The translations under genes were made by a program, and so were the position numbers. From positions 1 to 64,000 of the forward strand of contig NZ_AEJF01000123.1 of assembly GCF_001028175.1 (NCBI RefSeq): DNA of 64,000 nucleotides, read 5' to 3'. Source of the DNA: Caballeronia mineralivorans PML1(12) (GTDB lineage: Bacteria > Pseudomonadota > Gammaproteobacteria > Burkholderiales > Burkholderiaceae). This document shows positions 1 to 8,629 of this stretch, in pieces (within the stretch, counting starts at the first letter, position 1; each line of letters begins with the position of its first letter). The notes beneath the pieces were generated by a model that saw only the letters and a program-made list of their open reading frames with translations, was not told the origin of the DNA and ran no database searches.

Positions 1-56
1 AACGCAGGTGCGCTGACCACACTGAGTCCGCCTATTAGCAATGTTGAAAGTTTCAT
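1..56 (-). CDS. 5' end of an exported protein gene (partial)
   Basis: Only the first 18 codons are inside the window and the gene continues to the left of base 1. The minus strand has a strong ribosome-binding site (AGGAGG) about 10 bases before the ATG at 56. The visible peptide starts MKLSTLLIGGLSVVSAPA, which is a lysine followed by a hydrophobic run ending in small residues, as at the start of a signal peptide. The product is therefore probably periplasmic or outer-membrane, and a porin is possible in this group. The mature part is not visible, so no function is assigned. Two palindromes just upstream suggest dedicated repression. Confidence 0.55.
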   Translation of the reverse strand, partial: MKLSTLLIGGLSVVSAPA

Positions 57-93
57 CGATCTCCGCCTCCTGTGTTTTTAGAATAGTTTTGTG

Positions 94-127
94 TGTTCGT
101 TATACGAACATAGTTTCGCTTTGCGAA
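94..127. promoter_or_regulatory. tandem operator-like palindromes
   Basis: Two inverted repeats of the same form lie upstream of the leftward gene starting at 56. The first is TGTTCGT-TAT-ACGAACA (94-110) and the second is TTCGC-TTT-GCGAA (115-127). Both have TTCG/CGAA half-sites around five bases, and their centres are about two helical turns apart. IclR-family repressors bind sites of this general shape, but the regulator is not in the window, so the family is inferred. The rest of 57-410 shows no gene. Confidence 0.5.
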
Positions 128-410
128 CCGCGTAAACATGGCCGGGATACTAGTGGCGGGATATCGGCGTCGCCTATGCGGGGCAACCCCTAAACGCGGG
201 CGTGTGCGTCCGGCGCACCGGCTTTGATCCGCATGGCACAACGCTTCTCAAGCACTATTCGGGATTTGGATACTGTTTATCGCCGCACGTCAGGTGGGCT
301 GGGTCAATGGCGGGTAAATAGACGCGGCGGTCACGAAAACCGCCGAAGATGCAGGATGTAGCGAGTGAAACCGGAGCACTGGACCAATCGGGTTCGACGT
401 TTTGCCCTTG

Positions 411-1562
411 TCAGGAATGCAGCACCAGCTTCTGTACACGCCAGTTCAGGAGTTCGGCAACAAACAGCACGTTCTCAGACGGACACGCCATCTCGTGAAT
501 CCAGCCGAACTGCTTCAATTGCTTGCCTGATTCGCCGAGCACCCCCAGGACCTCGCCGTCGAGCGACAGCTTGTAGATGCGCCCGGGAAACCCGTCCGAG
601 CTGTACAGCACCTGGTTCGGTCCCGGCGAGATGCAGATCGCCCAAGGCGAGCCGGGTGCAAAGGTGCCGGCGGCTATTGCCGCCTCGTCCGGCACATAAC
701 CAATCGCCGGTCGCGCGCCGGGAGGCACCGGCACGTCGATGGTGAACTGGCGCTGGAAATTACCTTCGCCGTCGAACACCTGAATACGCCGGTTGCTGCG
801 GTCGGCTACATAGACGCTCCCCTTGGCGTCGAGCGCGATGCTATGCGGCGTGTGGAACTGGCCAGGGCCAGTGCCGCGTTCACCCCACGACTTGAGCCAG
901 TTACCGTACTTGTCGACCTTGGCCACGCGCGAATTGATATAACCGTCGCTGATATAGGTGTTGCCGGCGGTGTCCCAGGCCACATCGGTCACCTGGCGGA
1001 AGCGGCCCGGCTCGGCGGCAAGCGGCGGATTCGGATGCTTCAGCGGACCGGTCTCCTCGTCCGCCGCCTCTTGCTTGCGGCCGAAGACCATCGCAACGCG
1101 ACCCTCCGGCGTGAACTTGATCACCATGTCCGAACCTTTGTCCGTCACCCAGATATTGTCCTCGCGGTCAACCTTGACCGTGTGCGCGAAAGACCAGGCA
1201 TAGAGGTTGCGGCCAATCTCGCGAACAAAGCGGCCGTTGGGCGCGAATTCGAGTAGCTGAGCCGCGGCCGCACCATAAGCCGGGCCGCTGGGATTGCCGC
1301 GCGAAAGCACGAAGATGTGACCTTTGGAATTCAGTGCGACGCCGGAACACTCGCCGAAATAAACATCGCGTGGCAAGTGCAGCGGATCGGGGATGGAGTC
1401 GTAAGCAATGACCGGAGGCGCTTCGGCGGCGTAAGCGGAGCGCGGCAGCAAGGCGAGTGCCGCGGCACCCTCGCCTGCGAGGGCCAGGAAACGACGGCGG
1501 GTAAGCACGCGGCTCTGCGGATCACCGCAGCATGGGCAAGATATCGGATGTCCCTGGATCAT
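411..1562 (-). CDS. Tat-exported NHL-repeat beta-propeller protein
   Basis: The 383-residue product carries a twin-arginine signal near residues 22-26 (RRRFL) followed by an alanine/leucine-rich segment, so export as a folded protein is expected. The rest has repeated blades of NHL type (patterns such as GNTYISDGYINSRVAKVD and GSVYVADRSNRRIQVFD), related to peptidyl-alpha-hydroxyglycine amidating lyase-like proteins. The substrate is unknown. A cysteine cluster, CPCC, lies at residues 9-12 ahead of the Tat motif, which is unusual. I chose the ATG at 1562 because AAGGAG lies nine bases upstream; an in-frame ATG further out lacks such a site. It stands alone, transcribed leftward. Confidence 0.8.
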   Translation of the reverse strand: MIQGHPISCPCCGDPQSRVLTRRRFLALAGEGAAALALLPRSAYAAEAPPVIAYDSIPDPLHLPRDVYFGECSGVALNSKGHIFVLSRGNPSGPAYGAAAAQLLEFAPNGRFVREIGRNLYAWSFAHTVKVDREDNIWVTDKGSDMVIKFTPEGRVAMVFGRKQEAADEETGPLKHPNPPLAAEPGRFRQVTDVAWDTAGNTYISDGYINSRVAKVDKYGNWLKSWGERGTGPGQFHTPHSIALDAKGSVYVADRSNRRIQVFDGEGNFQRQFTIDVPVPPGARPAIGYVPDEAAIAAGTFAPGSPWAICISPGPNQVLYSSDGFPGRIYKLSLDGEVLGVLGESGKQLKQFGWIHEMACPSENVLFVAELLNWRVQKLVLHS

Positions 1563-1990
1563 TGGATCACGCTCCTTCTTGTTCTTCATGACGGTGCCGG
1601 ACAGGGTCGTGGCCATCTGAGCACGCCGGTGCGGATTTCACTATAGTGCACCTCATGCGCGGCAGAGGCAGAATTCGGGTCCGCTTAAGGCAAACGCTTT
1701 TGCGAAATCCTTGGCGCCTTAGTGTCTTAGTGCAGCGCCGTTTCGCACTCGCGTTTCCAAGCATAGCTAAACCGGACCGGTCATCGCGACGCCCGCATTT
1801 CTTTCCGATGTGAAAGCCTTCGCCCCTCACGTTGCGGCGTGCGTCTTAGCGAATATCGAAATATATAAAGCGGGCAATGTCGATTTCCTTAGGCATCGCT
1901 CGTCGTGTTCATACGGCGGTGGTCCGGCAATGCGCTAATAAACGCGCCGCATCGCGCCCTCATTTCCTTTAACTCGCGAGGAGATCATTC
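1563..1990. other. intergenic region between divergent genes
   Basis: This 428-base stretch separates the leftward NHL gene from the rightward DUF899 gene and must hold both promoters. A TATAGT-like element near 1641 could serve the NHL gene. A good ribosome-binding site (GAGGAG) ends just before 1991. I see no ORF, RNA gene or long inverted repeat here. Confidence 0.4.
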
Positions 1991-2719
1991 ATGGCTTCCT
2001 TAAACGGATCTGCGCACACATTGAAACCGGCCCAGGCGCTCGCAGAGTCAACGCGGCGGTTTCCGGGCGAAAGCACGCAATATCGCAGCGCACGCAACGC
2101 ATTGCTTGCAGAAGAAATCGAATTGCGGCGCCACATCGAGCGGGTGGCAGCCCTTCGGCGGGCGCTTCCGCCCGGTGGCGAGCTGCCGCGGGACTACCGT
2201 TTCGACGGTGAGAACGGAGCGGCCACGCTGACGCAAATGTTCGGCGATCATGACACCCTGATTACCTATAACTGGATGTTCGGTCCCAAGCGCGAACGGC
2301 CTTGTCCGATGTGCACCTCACTGCTCAGCGCACTCGACGGCGAGATGCCCGATATCCTGCAGCGCGTGGCTTTTGCGGTGATAGCGAGAGGGCCGATCGA
2401 GCGGCTGGTAGCCTTCAAGAAGGAGCGCGGCTGGCGCTACTTGCGCGTGTATTCGTCGGGTAGCAACAGCTTCAATCGCGACTATGCCAACGAAGATCCG
2501 GACGCTGGCGACAACCCGGCGTTCAACGTTTTCACTCGATCGGGCGGCACCTTGCGCCACTTCTGGGGCGATGAAATGGGCCCGCAAACAGCGGATCCCG
2601 GCCAGGACCCGCGGGGCGCACCCGACCCCATGCCGCTGTGGGCGATGCTTGACCTGACACCCGGCGGGCGTGGCACGGACTGGTACCCGAAACTGGAATA
2701 CGCCGCCTCGCGCGTTTAG
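1991..2719 (+). CDS. DUF899 family thioredoxin-like protein
   Basis: The 242-residue protein matches the DUF899 family of thioredoxin-fold proteins. Characteristic stretches are YNWMFGPKRERPCPMC in the middle, RGWRYLRVYSSGSNSFNRDY, and the C-terminal RGTDWYPKLEY. A CxxC motif (CPMC) lies at about residues 105-108, where a thioredoxin active site would be expected. The biochemical role of the family is not established. No signal peptide is seen, so it is probably cytoplasmic. The start is supported by GAGGAG about seven bases upstream. It is a single gene 158 bases before the Bcr/CflA exporter. Confidence 0.8.
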   Translation: MASLNGSAHTLKPAQALAESTRRFPGESTQYRSARNALLAEEIELRRHIERVAALRRALPPGGELPRDYRFDGENGAATLTQMFGDHDTLITYNWMFGPKRERPCPMCTSLLSALDGEMPDILQRVAFAVIARGPIERLVAFKKERGWRYLRVYSSGSNSFNRDYANEDPDAGDNPAFNVFTRSGGTLRHFWGDEMGPQTADPGQDPRGAPDPMPLWAMLDLTPGGRGTDWYPKLEYAASRV

Positions 2720-2877
2720 CTTGGGCTGGCGCGCGTGTCCACTAGACGCATCGCGGGTGAGCCGACTGATTGCACGTTGGCATCGGATATGAAAAGAGGG
2801 AGTGCGAGTCCCGGCTAAACGCCGCGCCGCACACCCCTCGTTTCGATTACGATGCCGCCACACTTTCCTACCGATAA

Positions 2878-4086
2878 ATGATGACACGACGCTTTCTTCA
2901 ACTTGCCATTGTGCTGGGCCTGATTACCGCCGTGGGTCCATTCGCCATCGATATGTACCTGCCCGCCCTACCTTCTATCGGGGGTGCGCTCAATGCCACC
3001 CCGGCCGCGGTGCAGATGAGTCTCATGGTGTTTTTCATCACGCTCGGCGTGTGCCAGCTCGTGTATGGCCCGCTCTCGGACATCTTCGGCCGCAAGATGC
3101 CGATCTATGCCGGTCTTGCGATCTTTACCATTGGCAGCGTGGGCTGCGCCTTCGCACCGGACATTTACGTCCTGATTGGCTTCCGCGTGCTCCAGGCGCT
3201 GGGTGCGTGTGCTGGCATGGTCGTCCCGCGCGCGATCGTGCGGGACCTTTACACCGGCCACGATGCAACCCGGCTTATGTCGCTTCTCATGCTCGTCGTG
3301 AGTGTTTCGCCGCTGCTTGCGCCTCTTACGGGAAGCTTCATCATCGCGGCATTTGGCTGGCGAGGTGTCTTCTGGGCACTGACCGTGGCCGGTGGGCTTG
3401 CCTTGCTGCTTGCAGCTACCCAGTTGAAGGAGACGCGGGAAATCCATCATCGCGCCGATAGCTCGTGGGCCAGTGCGTTCGAGGGTTATCGCAAGCTCCT
3501 CACCGACCCGACGTTCCTTGGCTTGACCTTTGTCGGCGCGTTTGGGGTCTCGTCGTTTTTTATCTATCTGGCGAGCGCGTCATTCGTGATCATCAACCAC
3601 TATGGCTTGTCGCCGACCATGTTCAGCCTGTGCTTCGCGCTTAACGCGGCCGCGTTTTTCGGCTTCAGCCAGTTGACCGCGCGCCTGACCGCCAAGTACG
3701 GATTGCCGCGCGTCATTCGCGTGGCTGTTACGGGCTTCGCGATTTCGATGTGCATCGTCGCCGCGCTGTTCCTGGCGGGTGCCGACAGTCTCGCGCTCAT
3801 GATGGTTTTCTTGTTTGTCGGGTATGGTTTCCTGGGACTCGTATTGCCGACTAGCGCTGTCTTGTCGCTTGAAAGTCATGGTGCAATCGCAGGCACGGCT
3901 TCGGCGCTGATGGGTGCATTGCAGTTCGTCGTGGGCGCAGCGGTGATGGCTGTGTCCGGCCTCTTCGCCGACGGCGCACCGAAGCCCATGGTGATCGGCA
4001 TCGCCATCTCCGCGTTGGTGGCCTTGGTCATCGCCCGCTTCACACTGCGCACTGAAAATGTGCGGCTGCCGGCGGCAGCGGAATAA
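2878..4086 (+). CDS. Bcr/CflA family MFS drug exporter
   Basis: The 402-residue protein is an inner-membrane major facilitator of the Bcr/CflA drug resistance family. It opens with the family's hydrophobic segment ending in AIDMYLPALP and carries the loop 2-3 motif GPLSDIFGRKMP. About twelve hydrophobic segments are visible. Bcr/CflA proteins expel drugs such as bicyclomycin or sulfonamides by proton antiport; the substrate here cannot be read from sequence. The gene is monocistronic and ends in a strong hairpin shared with the convergent gene. Confidence 0.85.
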   Translation: MMTRRFLQLAIVLGLITAVGPFAIDMYLPALPSIGGALNATPAAVQMSLMVFFITLGVCQLVYGPLSDIFGRKMPIYAGLAIFTIGSVGCAFAPDIYVLIGFRVLQALGACAGMVVPRAIVRDLYTGHDATRLMSLLMLVVSVSPLLAPLTGSFIIAAFGWRGVFWALTVAGGLALLLAATQLKETREIHHRADSSWASAFEGYRKLLTDPTFLGLTFVGAFGVSSFFIYLASASFVIINHYGLSPTMFSLCFALNAAAFFGFSQLTARLTAKYGLPRVIRVAVTGFAISMCIVAALFLAGADSLALMMVFLFVGYGFLGLVLPTSAVLSLESHGAIAGTASALMGALQFVVGAAVMAVSGLFADGAPKPMVIGIAISALVALVIARFTLRTENVRLPAAAE

Positions 4087-4100
4087 CAAACCTGGGCTTA

Positions 4101-4143
4101 GCGTTTTGAGCGGCTCTCGTAGTCCCCGAGCCGCTCAAGACGC
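4101..4143. terminator. bidirectional terminator hairpin
   Basis: A 16-base-pair stem (arms 4101-4116 and 4128-4143, one G-U wobble, 11-base loop) lies between the convergent genes ending at 4086 and 4179. It probably ends transcription from both sides, although no long T-run follows. Confidence 0.65.
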
Positions 4144-4178
4144 TTGTAGAAATCCCCGCGTGCTTCGCGGTTCGCCCT

Positions 4179-4661
4179 TCAGTGAGCCTGACAAAGAATG
4201 GCCGTCATCACCGGCGTCACTTCGTGAACCGTAGCGTTGCTGCCTATCTGACGCAGGCGGTCCTTGACGTCGTCCGACGCGCCCGTAACCACCACGCCGT
4301 ACGCCGACTCCCCGATAGGGTCACCCTTGCCCGGCTTGAAGATCGGATCATCCTTTTCATATCCGAGCACGACGAAGACCTGAAAATCAAAAGCCGTCAG
4401 CTTCACGCCCCGAGCGGGCCGGAACGCGTTGATGGAATTCGACTCGACCCGCATCGGCTTGGACTGTATCTCCCCACTTTGCAACAGCGCGCTGATGAAT
4501 CCATGGCCCGTCGATTTGCAATCCAGTTGCTCATCGATCGAGCCTGCATGCGCGAGCGTTGACAACAACCCGAAAGACACGGCCGCGACCGCGGCGGCAA
4601 CGCGAAAGGCCTTGGTAAGCCGCTCATTGGGCCGCTTGATGACCTGTTTAATGACCCGCAT
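4179..4661 (-). CDS. exported protein of unknown function
   Basis: The 160-residue product has a basic N-terminus, then a hydrophobic core (AAAVAAVSFGLLSTLAHA) with a likely signal peptidase site after AHA near residue 40. The mature part is about 120 residues with two cysteines, one near its start (LDCKSTG) and one at the C-terminus (ILCQAH), which could form a disulfide in the periplasm. I do not recognise the family. AAGAGG lies about eight bases before the ATG at 4661, supporting this start. The gene is leftward and convergent with the Bcr/CflA exporter. Confidence 0.65.
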   Translation of the reverse strand: MRVIKQVIKRPNERLTKAFRVAAAVAAVSFGLLSTLAHAGSIDEQLDCKSTGHGFISALLQSGEIQSKPMRVESNSINAFRPARGVKLTAFDFQVFVVLGYEKDDPIFKPGKGDPIGESAYGVVVTGASDDVKDRLRQIGSNATVHEVTPVMTAILCQAH

Positions 4662-5482
4662 TGTTCGCCTCTTCTTCGACGTTGCATCAGCCGCGGCAAA
4701 CTTTTTGGTCGCGGAGTTTTACTGTACCTGCACCCGTGAATTACTGCCGGATTGCCCTGGTCTCCTGAATCTAAAAAGCGTTCGCGCTTTGGCTTGCAGC
4801 AGCGCTGCTATCGAAATCCCAATGCAGAACCCGTAGCTGCCAGCCAGCTCGATCGACGCACCTTCGCTTAGCCAACCCTTACGAAAATTCACGTTCCGGT
4901 GACCGGCAACGGAGCCGGCACTCAGCTTGCCATTCCCGAAAGCGCAACCATCGGCGCTTCAACTTTTCCTTCGAAGCGTCCACCCATTTCGGACGCTATT
5001 CGAGGTCACGTCCGTTCTCTTTCGAACCTTCACGAGCTTTCACTTCGCCGTTTTCGAGCTTTTCTACTAACTAACAATCGCAGCCCCACACCACGGTTAC
5101 ATGCCACTAAATGTGGCTTTACATTTTCGATTTTGTTCACTAGCATTCGAATGCGAACATTATTGGTTCGATAGGTTTTCTTTTATTGACAGGGAACGGA
5201 CACCGTTAAACAGAGCGGAATGGCTGATCTGCTGGCTGTAGAGCGTCGTATTGGCATTGCATGCGATGCCACAGGACGCGGCCTGTCAGTGTTGTTTTGC
5301 GAACAGGGAGCCGCCGCTCTTTTAACCGTATAAAGCAGTCACTTGTTTTTAACGTCGCACTCAAAACGCAATGTTGTAGAAGCGCCCGTCTCACCGAAGC
5401 CGTAGTCAAAACAAGAAGTCAGCAACGTCGCCAGGCATCATGCACGAAGCGGCGATCCATTCAAAAACCAGTGGAGAAGACA
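4662..5482. other. long intergenic region upstream of glpK
   Basis: These 821 bases carry no convincing gene. The right half is lower in GC and rich in TTCG/CGAA words. It probably contains the glpKF promoter, an untranslated leader and the operator noted at 5146. A TTGACA at about 5187 is a possible -35 box without a clear -10 partner. The in-frame extension of glpK upstream of 5483 is not conserved-looking and is not used. Confidence 0.45.
5146..5157. promoter_or_regulatory. candidate GlpR operator
   Basis: TTCG-AATG-CGAA is a perfect inverted repeat with the TTCG-N4-CGAA layout of the E. coli GlpR operator. It lies in the leader of the glycerol genes about 330 bases before glpK, and a further TTCGA half-site follows near 5167. 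The assignment rests on the match to the known DeoR-family GlpR site and on location. Confidence 0.45.
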
Positions 5483-6982
5483 ATGCAGGATCAATACATC
5501 CTCGCGCTCGATCAGGGCACGACGAGTTCACGCGCCATGGTGTTCGATCGCCAGGGCAACGTAGTGTCGGTAGCGCAGAAGGAATTTGGCCAGATCTATC
5601 CGCAACCGGGCTGGGTCGAGCACGACCCGCAGGAAATCTGGTCGACCCAGGCTGGCGTCGCCGCCGAAGCCGTCACACGCGCCGGTCTGAACGGCGCCTC
5701 GATCGCCGCTATCGGCATTACCAATCAGCGCGAGACAACCATTGTCTGGGATCGCGAGACCGGTCAGCCGATCTATAACGCCATTGTCTGGCAGGACCGC
5801 CGCACGGCCGACTTCTGCGACCAGTTAAAGGCACAAGGGCTGGAAGAAAAGGTCCGCGCCAAAACGGGGCTGCCTATCGATTCCTACTTCTCCGCGACCA
5901 AGATCCGCTGGATCCTCGACAACGTGGAAGGTGCGCGTGAGAAGGCGAAGCAAGGACGGCTCGCGTTCGGTACGGTCGATAGCTGGCTGGTGTGGAATTT
6001 CACGAAACACGGCCTGCATATCACCGACGTCACCAACGCGTCGCGCACCATGCTCTTCAACATCCACACGCTGCAGTGGGACGACGAACTGCTCGACGCG
6101 CTCGACATTCCGCGCAGCATGCTGCCCGAAGTGCGCGCCTCGTCCGATGTATACGGCCCCACCAAGACCACGGTATTCGCCTCGAAGATTCCGCTGGCGG
6201 GCATTGCGGGCGACCAGCATGCCGCCCTCTTCGGCCAGATGTGCACGAAGTCGGGCATGGTGAAAAACACCTACGGCACCGGTTGTTTCCTTGTCATGAA
6301 TACGGGCGACAAGCCGATCGAATCGCGCAACAACCTGGTCACCACCATTGCATGGCAGATCGGCGACCAGGTCAACTACGCGCTGGAAGGCAGCATCTTT
6401 ATCGGAGGCGCCGTCGTGCAATGGCTTCGCGACGGACTTGGAATCATCAAGAGTGCGAATGAAATAGAGGCACTTGCGCGCAGCGTCGCGCATAGCGACG
6501 GCGTCTATATGGTGCCCGCATTTGCCGGCCTGGGTGCGCCGCACTGGAATGCACGCGCCCGCGGCACGCTGTTCGGCGTGACACGTGGCACGACCTCCGG
6601 TCACATTGCGCGTGCGGCACTCGAAAGCATCGCCTTTCAATCGATCGATGTCCTGAAAGCCATGGAAGCCGATTCCGGTATCCGCATCGGCGAATTGCGC
6701 GTGGATGGCGGTGCAGTCGCCAACAACCTCCTGATGCAATTCCAGGCGGACATGCTGGGCGTGGATGTAGTGCGCCCGCAGATCAGCGAGACCACTGCGC
6801 TGGGCGCGGCCTATCTGGCCGGGCTGGCAGTCGGTTACTGGAAAGATGTGAATGAACTGCAAAGCCAATGGAAGCTGGACCGTCGTTTCTCGCCGGATAT
6901 AGCGGCCGAGGACGTCAAGCGTCAGATGCACGGCTGGCAACGTGCAGTGAATGCCGCCAAGGCATGGGCCGACGCCACCTGA
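5483..6982 (+). CDS. glpK: glycerol kinase
   Basis: The 499-residue protein is a full-length FGGY-family glycerol kinase. It phosphorylates glycerol to sn-glycerol 3-phosphate with ATP in the cytoplasm, which traps glycerol entering through GlpF. The phosphate-binding DQGTTSSR motif is at residues 10-17, the GDQHAALFG segment is mid-protein, and the C-terminal DGGAVANNLLMQFQADMLG and TALGAAYLAGLAVGYW segments are typical. The ATG at 5483 follows GGAGAAGACA; the longer reading frame upstream encodes no family sequence. It forms an operon with glpF 84 bases downstream, in the order glpK-glpF. Confidence 0.95.
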   Translation: MQDQYILALDQGTTSSRAMVFDRQGNVVSVAQKEFGQIYPQPGWVEHDPQEIWSTQAGVAAEAVTRAGLNGASIAAIGITNQRETTIVWDRETGQPIYNAIVWQDRRTADFCDQLKAQGLEEKVRAKTGLPIDSYFSATKIRWILDNVEGAREKAKQGRLAFGTVDSWLVWNFTKHGLHITDVTNASRTMLFNIHTLQWDDELLDALDIPRSMLPEVRASSDVYGPTKTTVFASKIPLAGIAGDQHAALFGQMCTKSGMVKNTYGTGCFLVMNTGDKPIESRNNLVTTIAWQIGDQVNYALEGSIFIGGAVVQWLRDGLGIIKSANEIEALARSVAHSDGVYMVPAFAGLGAPHWNARARGTLFGVTRGTTSGHIARAALESIAFQSIDVLKAMEADSGIRIGELRVDGGAVANNLLMQFQADMLGVDVVRPQISETTALGAAYLAGLAVGYWKDVNELQSQWKLDRRFSPDIAAEDVKRQMHGWQRAVNAAKAWADAT

Positions 6983-7066
6983 GCCACGGGCTCAGGCCCA
7001 GTCTCAGCCGCGTCATCCTGGCGTCCTTCCCTGCAGCGCAGTTCATCTTCTTTGGAGTGTCTCCTC

Positions 7067-7927
7067 GTGTCAGCAACTATTGCAAAACCTACCGGCAGGC
7101 AATTCGTCGGCGAGCTCATTTCCGAGGCTATCGCCGTTCTCATCATCATTGCATTCGGCGATTCGGTGGCGTGTATGTACGTGCTATACGATCCCAGCCC
7201 ATATGTGAACGCCTACTGGGGCGTCTGCATCTCGTGGGGCCTAGCCGTGACCCTCGCCATCTATGTCACCGGCTCCATCTCGGGCACCCACGCCAATCCC
7301 GCGGTGACGCTCGCGCTTGCGCTATTTCGCGGTTTTTCGTGGAAGAAAGTGTTGCCGTACTGGGTAGCGCAACTGATCGGCGGCATTCTCGGCGCCGTCA
7401 TTGTCTACGCGCTGTTCGGCCCGGTGATCGATCATTACAACGCGGTCCATCACCTGTCGCGTGCGGACGGCGGCGCAGCCGGCGTGTTCTTCACGCATCC
7501 GGGCCTGGCCATCACCCCCATGCACGCGTTCTCCGATGAAGTCATCCTGACGGCCTTTCTGTTGTTCGGGATTTTCGCGATCACCGAGCAGTTCAACGAA
7601 ATGGCTCCACAGGCCAACGCCGGTGCGCTCATGATCGGTTTCCTGGTGGCAATTCTTGGGTCGTCGATGGGGTATCTGGAAGCCTGGGCGATGAACCCGG
7701 CTCGCGATCTCGGCCCGCGCTTGTTTGCGTATTTCGCAGGCTGGGGTTCTTCGGCGCTGCCTTCGCCCGACAACTACTGGTGGATTCCCGTGGTCGCGCC
7801 GCTGATAGGCGGCGTGATTGGCGGCGGTGCTTACCAGTTGCTGATCCACCCCTTCCTGCCGGCGCGCGTGCGCGCGTTGCAGGCGGAGACCAGGGGCGAG
7901 GCCCGCGAACAAGGACAGCGCACTTAA
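7067..7927 (+). CDS. glpF: aquaglyceroporin (glycerol facilitator)
   Basis: The 286-residue inner-membrane channel belongs to the MIP family. Both pore-forming NPA motifs are present, NPAVTLALAL near residue 76 and NPARDLGPRL near residue 210. The Asp after the second motif is characteristic of glycerol-conducting members rather than strict water channels. It lets glycerol diffuse into the cell for GlpK, encoded just upstream. I chose the GTG at 7067 because GGAG lies nine bases before it; a TTG at 7052 is in frame but lacks a ribosome site. The C-terminus is slightly longer than in E. coli GlpF and is polar. Confidence 0.92.
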   Translation: MSATIAKPTGRQFVGELISEAIAVLIIIAFGDSVACMYVLYDPSPYVNAYWGVCISWGLAVTLAIYVTGSISGTHANPAVTLALALFRGFSWKKVLPYWVAQLIGGILGAVIVYALFGPVIDHYNAVHHLSRADGGAAGVFFTHPGLAITPMHAFSDEVILTAFLLFGIFAITEQFNEMAPQANAGALMIGFLVAILGSSMGYLEAWAMNPARDLGPRLFAYFAGWGSSALPSPDNYWWIPVVAPLIGGVIGGGAYQLLIHPFLPARVRALQAETRGEAREQGQRT

Positions 7928-7961
7928 TAAGTCAAAACTAAGCCAAACCTAAGCTAAAACA

Positions 7962-8003
7962 GCGGCACAGCGCCGGACGTTGCTTCGTCCGGCGCTGTGC
8001 CGC
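7962..8003. terminator. strong bidirectional terminator hairpin
   Basis: A perfect 18-base-pair stem with a 6-base loop (arms 7962-7979 and 7986-8003) lies between glpF and the convergent DUF4148 gene. It is one of the strongest hairpins in the window and probably stops transcription from both directions. Confidence 0.8.
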
Positions 8004-8036
8004 GCTGCCATTTCCACTGCTACACAACCGTCGGAA

Positions 8037-8345
8037 TCACTGACCGTTGTACACCGGGGCCACATTGGTTCCGCCTGCCGGCGCATGTGACGTCGACGTT
8101 CCATTCTCACCCACTCCGCCGTACCCGCTGGAAGCCGTGTCGCCGGAATGCACGCGTGCCTCCGCCGCCTGAATGTCGGCCGGATAGTAAGTGTCCTCCG
8201 AGGTTGGGCGATACCCCGCGTTTTCCAGCTGGATGAGATCGGCGCGTACTTGGGCGCGCGTGATAGGAGCGTCCGTGGTTTGGGCGAACGACACGGCGGG
8301 AACCGCCAGTGCAAGTGCTAGCGTTGTGCAGATCAGTGCTTTCAT
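8037..8345 (-). CDS. DUF4148 exported protein
   Basis: The 102-residue protein has a clear signal peptide (MKALICTTLALALAVPAVSFAQ) followed by the DUF4148 core (ITRAQVRADLIQLENAGYRP). DUF4148 proteins are small periplasmic proteins that are very common in Burkholderiaceae; their function is unknown. The C-terminus is low-complexity, rich in Gly, Ser and Thr. The ATG at 8345 is preceded by AAGAGGCG at good distance, so I prefer it to the upstream in-frame ATG at 8384. It is a single leftward gene, divergent from the RND pump operon. Confidence 0.85.
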   Translation of the reverse strand: MKALICTTLALALAVPAVSFAQTTDAPITRAQVRADLIQLENAGYRPTSEDTYYPADIQAAEARVHSGDTASSGYGGVGENGTSTSHAPAGGTNVAPVYNGQ

Positions 8346-8629
8346 GATGAGTCGCCTCTTTGGAAAAGTGGCTTCACTCTCCATGAATGAAGCCCATCCT
8401 CATCGTCCTGGAAGCGGTGATGAGTGAACTTCATTCTGCGCGGCAAGGGCTGACCCGAAGCTGACGCTCAGATGACAAGATTGTCATGTTGCCCTTACGC
8501 GCCTTCTGCCCCCGAAGATAACGGCTTTGTAACGTTGCGGTCAGTACCGAGTAACGACCAAAACGCGACACTTGGCGCACATCACGAAGTCTCCGCTTTT
8601 CAAGCGCAGCTTATCTTCCGGGAATTGTC

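Noticed and set aside
5261..5482. 74-residue N-terminal extension of glycerol kinase
   Set aside because: GlpK normally starts a few residues before the DQGTTSSR motif, and a ribosome site lies before 5483.
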